From NCBI GenBank assembly GCA_045124055.1, contig JBGVKZ010000024.1, positions 1 to 15,373 on the forward strand: a stretch of DNA of 15,373 nucleotides, given 5' to 3'. The DNA comes from CALZKI01 sp045124055. Its GTDB lineage: Bacteria > Bacillota > Clostridia > Lachnospirales > Lachnospiraceae. This document shows positions 13,136-15,373 of the stretch, in pieces. The position numbers were made by a program, and so were the translations under genes. The stretch's first letter is position 1, and the number at the start of each line of letters is the position of its first letter. Below the pieces are notes generated by a model. That model was not told where the DNA came from and made no database searches. It worked only from the letters and a program-made list of their open reading frames with translations.

Positions 13136-13639
13136 AATATTTTACCTCGTATTCTTTCCGCGCTCTTATGCACTATCTGATTTTCTTTAGGAGTTTTCTT
13201 TTTTATCTCCTCTTCACAATACAATCATAACGCTGGGGTGTGGGTATAAAAGACGTGATGTTGCAAGGAAATCACGTATATATAAACCATGATTTTTAGT
13301 GACTATCACGGACATTTATGCAAACTCTTCTTACCCACGTAACGAATCGTATTTTGTATTATCTTGTTTTTCCTTTTCAGAAGTCGTATCACCCCAAATC
13401 GCTCCCACCAATTTATCTCATACCTCCTGCATTTTTGAATAATGCAGGAAACTAACCAACGTACCCTTACAAGCCACAATTTTCGCTCAACTAGTCCATC
13501 CCATTTTTAACCCCAACGAGTATTTGTTTTGCCAATGTAAACAACCCCTTATATTTTCCAAAAAATTTTAGAATCCTATGTATAAACCAATATATAAAGT
13601 AATCTGATTTTCCTACTATGAAATACTACAAAATAAAAA
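13136..13639. other. Gene-poor leader region
   Basis: No confident gene in about 500 bases. On the minus strand are AGGAGG followed after one base by ATG AGA TAA (13421-13413), a possible 26-codon ORF from TTG at 13411 (IWGDTTSEKEK... to 13331) and a 33-codon ORF (MSVIVTKNHGLYIRDF..., 13315-13214). Hairpins: TCCTGCATT/AATGCAGGA (13425-13449) and ACGTGAT/ATCACGT (13253-13277). Any of these could be leader elements of the 187-residue gene. Confidence 0.5.
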
Positions 13640-13694
13640 TGACATGGATTCCATGTAACTCATCTATTAGAATCACATATTAAAATCCATGTCA
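13640..13694 (-). terminator. Terminator after the coiled-coil/HTH gene
   Basis: TGACATGGATT (13640-13650) and AATCCATGTCA (13684-13694) are perfect 11-bp complements with a 33-base loop. The minus strand continues TTTTTATTTTG. It begins 16 bases after the gene's stop. The long loop is unusual for an intrinsic terminator. Confidence 0.7.
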
Positions 13695-13709
13695 CTTTAT
13701 CTTTATTTC

Positions 13710-14168
13710 TTAGAAATACAATCTCTTATTCGTTTTCTTTGCTTCTTCCAGTTCTTTCTTCCATCTCCACAAAGTTGTTTTGCTGATTTCAAAGTACTCC
13801 ATCAGCTGCTTATCCGTTGAACCTAAACTCATTTGGAAACTTAAATCCATTAAATTCTTCTTTGGCTTTTTGGCAATTGGCGCTCCCGACATCACTTTAG
13901 CCATTTGAATTCTTCTTCCATTGCCGTCACACTTATCGTTGAGCAGCCTGTTTAATCTATCGTTTTCTGCACGTAGTTTGTATAACTCGTCATTTAGTTC
14001 TCTAATCTCCCTAAATGCTTCTACAAACATATATGCCAACAAGTAAACTAATCCGTTGATATTTAAATTCAATCCCATGCAGAAATGTCTTGCATCCAAG
14101 CTGCCTTTAATATCATGTCTCTCTTGCAACTCTTTCAATGTTTTAATAATATTATCTACCGACCACAT
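13710..14168 (-). CDS. Coiled-coil and helix-turn-helix protein
   Basis: 152 residues. A helical N-terminal part leads to a coiled coil (about 67-93: EAFREIRELNDELYKLRAEN then DRLNRLLND). After a basic stretch (AKKPKKN) comes a helix-turn-helix, STDKQLMEYFEISKTTLWRW (about 117-136), like those of phage small terminases, transposases and IS-type DNA-binding subunits. It is probably a dimeric DNA-binding protein. No catalytic domain is present. The ATG follows AGGAGG by ten bases and overlaps the upstream 72-residue gene by 13 bases, so the pair is coupled. A terminator lies just downstream. Confidence 0.85.
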   Translation of the reverse strand: MWSVDNIIKTLKELQERHDIKGSLDARHFCMGLNLNINGLVYLLAYMFVEAFREIRELNDELYKLRAENDRLNRLLNDKCDGNGRRIQMAKVMSGAPIAKKPKKNLMDLSFQMSLGSTDKQLMEYFEISKTTLWRWKKELEEAKKTNKRLYF

Positions 14169-14374
14169 TTTTCATCACCCTCCTCTTTATAAACCCAACT
14201 TACTGAATGTTCTCCTATCACTGCTCTTTCACAATGAAACACTGCTCGGGCGTATCCTAATTGCTTCATGATATCCCATCTAATCTCTGTGGCTCTCTGA
14301 CATTCTGCTATTGTTTGGTAATCTCCTAACCAAAGTTGTTTACCATCCTGTAAGTGTTCGTACAAATTATACAT
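14156..14374 (-). CDS. Unknown small protein, 72 residues
   Basis: MYNLYEHLQDGKQLWLGDYQ..., ending VSWVYKEEGDEKCGR. No family recognised. It begins with a short helix and strands (QLWLGDYQT), a central helix (CQRATEIRWDIMKQLGY) and two strands (ARAVFHCERAVI; SVSWVYKE). It has no membrane segment. AGGAGG lies eight bases before the ATG. Its last 13 bases overlap the coiled-coil/HTH gene and contain that gene's ribosome site. Confidence 0.8.
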   Translation of the reverse strand: MYNLYEHLQDGKQLWLGDYQTIAECQRATEIRWDIMKQLGYARAVFHCERAVIGEHSVSWVYKEEGDEKCGR

Positions 14375-14511
14375 CTTGTTTTCCTCCTTAATAAATTTGA
14401 TATTTACTATACAAACAAGACAAAAAACAAGTACAAACCCATCTTCCTATAGTCACCTCAAATATTCTTATTCACAAATTAATCTCTACCTACAGACAAA
14501 CATATCCCACC

Positions 14512-14553
14512 TACTGCAACTATTAATTTCAATTTGATGACAAAATTTGAAAT
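14512..14553. repeat. Diverged 42-bp direct repeat, copy 1
   Basis: Matches copy 2 at 14682-14723 in 31 of 42 positions without gaps, 170 bp apart. Shared blocks are TACTGCAA, TTTCA, TTTGATG and TTTGAAAT. It lies in noncoding DNA upstream of the 72-residue gene. Confidence 0.6.
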
Positions 14554-14681
14554 CTTACTTTTCAACTCCTATCTTCCCATGAATCATAAACAACATATTG
14601 CAAATGCAAAAAATCTAACACGAAAATCATTTTCACTTATATGACCTGCTTTTTACTGGATACAGATACAAATTTTATAGA

Positions 14682-14723
14682 TACTGCAATCCTTTGTTTC
14701 ATTTTGATGTACCATTTTGAAAT
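14682..14723. repeat. Diverged 42-bp direct repeat, copy 2
   Basis: Second copy of the repeat at 14512-14553, with the same four conserved blocks at an exact offset of 170 bases. Spacing of the blocks is kept while the bases between them differ, which suits protein-binding sites or an old duplication. Confidence 0.6.
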
Positions 14724-15092
14724 TCATATGTCCGACTATCGCTCTTATCGGTAACACAATCTCCCAAATAAACTCCACCCATTTTCTTCTACTGTGGCAC
14801 CACCTAACCCTATTAGTAACCCCAATCCGTCCTATAGCCTATATATCTCCCACCTACAGCCGAAGTCTCCTAAATCAGCGTTGCAAGTGAACTGCTAAAA
14901 GACAAACTTAAACCTGACTTATGCCATTTATTTGCTACCCAGCGTATGATTACACATCTGCCTACAGTCACATATTCTGTACATACTGTCACACTATCAA
15001 CCTCTCTAGCGTTGTTATAAACCGAACTATTGCAAACACTAATATTCTTGGCAATTTGGCATTGATACAATGTGTTCCTACCTAAAAATGAG

Positions 15093-15117
15093 CAAAAAAA
15101 TAAACACCCTTAGGTGC
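15093..15117 (-). terminator. Terminator overlapping the stop of the right-edge gene
   Basis: On the minus strand GCACC-TAAG-GGTGT, with the TAA stop in the loop, is followed by TTATTTTTTTGC. The stem is short (five pairs, one a wobble), but the T-run is strong and the position at the end of the gene fits. Confidence 0.6.
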
Positions 15118-15373
15118 TTCTAATATCTTTAGCAATTTTAAATACATAATTCTTTGAGCTACCACACTTACCATGAGCTCCTACTGTTGCATAATATGTT
15201 GTCGACCTATCTGGTGACCTGTTCACAAACTTAGTTCCTGTTGTCTCCGTGTATTCCTCACCTGCTTTTCTAGCACCTTGTGGGGTGTTAGCAGCTTTGA
15301 AGTTATAACTTGAATCATAAGATATATCTGTCAAATAACTCATTGATTTGCCAGCGGCATTGTTTTTCCACTG
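15110..15373 (-). CDS. C-terminal 87 residues of an unknown protein
   Basis: The frame is open to the window edge (QWKNNAAGKSMSYL...), and the internal ATG at 15343 has no ribosome site, so this is read as the end of a longer gene. The tail is polar and rich in Y, S, T and G (SYDSSYNFKAAN; RSTTYYATVGAHGKCGSSKN) and ends FKIAKDIRST. No family was recognised. The composition would suit a beta-rich or extracellular domain, but nothing proves it. The stop lies inside the loop of its terminator. Confidence 0.6.
   Translation of the reverse strand, partial: QWKNNAAGKSMSYLTDISYDSSYNFKAANTPQGARKAGEEYTETTGTKFVNRSPDRSTTYYATVGAHGKCGSSKNYVFKIAKDIRST

Larger units (their letters stand above)
14375..15092. 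other. Gene-poor stretch with a diverged repeat pair
   Basis: About 700 bases without a convincing gene. It is strongly strand-biased: 14761-14820 has 22 C and only 4 G on the plus strand. It holds a 42-base repeat pair (14512 and 14682) and CCCACCTAC motifs near 14507 and 14849. A 66-codon frame from TTG at 15070 (to 14870) has AGGTAGGA upstream but ends in a serine-rich, non-protein-like run and is not accepted. No clear promoter for the 72-residue gene was fixed. Confidence 0.55.
4752..15373. mobile_element. Integrative element, integrase-proximal part
   Basis: At least 10 kb of minus-strand accessory genes ending in xis and int next to a host gene. The left boundary must lie between the phosphatase start (4751) and the int stop (4945), most likely in 4752-4834, outside the phased repeats. 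The right boundary is beyond the window, so no direct att repeat could be compared. Content is a Tn916-type Int and Xis, a solitary adenine methyltransferase, regulators and many small unknown proteins. No conjugation or virion gene is visible. Whether it is an ICE, a mobilizable island or a phage relative is open. Confidence 0.6.

Noticed and set aside
13123..13224. 33-codon K/E-rich frame as an independent gene
   Set aside because: Looks protein-like and ends with an ATGA overlap, but the only start is a TTG with no ribosome site.
14870..15070. 66-codon minus-strand ORF from a TTG
   Set aside because: Only a moderate AGGTAGGA site, no ATG, a serine-rich end unlike a folded protein, and a terminator just upstream that removes the obvious promoter.

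Overview
The window comes from an AT-rich, spore-forming Firmicute, most likely a Clostridia member of the Lachnospiraceae type. The reasons are a partial spoIIID gene at the left edge, strong AGGAGG-type ribosome sites before nearly every gene, and a Tn916-type integrase and excisionase pair. The species cannot be fixed from the sequence alone.

Left third (1-4751), host chromosome: the 5' end of spoIIID (minus strand) with a sigma-E-like promoter, then a divergent two-gene potassium uptake operon, trkA-trkH (plus strand). This ends at a strong hairpin terminator that separates it from a convergent minus-strand pair, a low-molecular-weight tyrosine phosphatase followed by an EamA/DMT-family exporter. 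The exporter carries an odd N-terminal tail built of a 30-bp tandem repeat.

Right two thirds (about 4752-15373), the integrase end of an integrative mobile element: all confident genes lie on the minus strand and read toward the integrase. From the left end: a candidate end region with three 10-bp phased repeats and an inverted repeat, int, a GC-rich palindrome, xis, a solitary D12-class adenine methyltransferase translationally coupled to an unknown 435-residue protein, an unknown 123-residue protein, and a leader-like region of tiny ORFs with a promoter and dyad. Next come a 224-residue protein that looks like a DNA-binding regulator and has a palindrome in its own leader, a five-gene operon of 53-75-residue proteins, a 187-residue protein, and a coiled-coil/HTH protein overlapped by a 72-residue gene. 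Last is the C-terminus of a gene running off the right edge. No relaxase, type IV secretion, capsid or terminase gene is visible, so the window cannot tell an ICE from a mobilizable island or another integrative element.

Organisation: the element is cut into short transcription units by minus-strand terminators (about 15105, 13667, 12493, 10780 and 9760), each followed by a gene-poor stretch. The methyltransferase may protect or mark element DNA, and int and xis move it. Most other products are unrecognised. The most unusual places are 9400-9715 (a tiny-ORF cascade on one strand and a tRNA-shaped fold on the other), the micro-protein operon at 11338-12393, and the repeat-bearing left end at 4835-4917.
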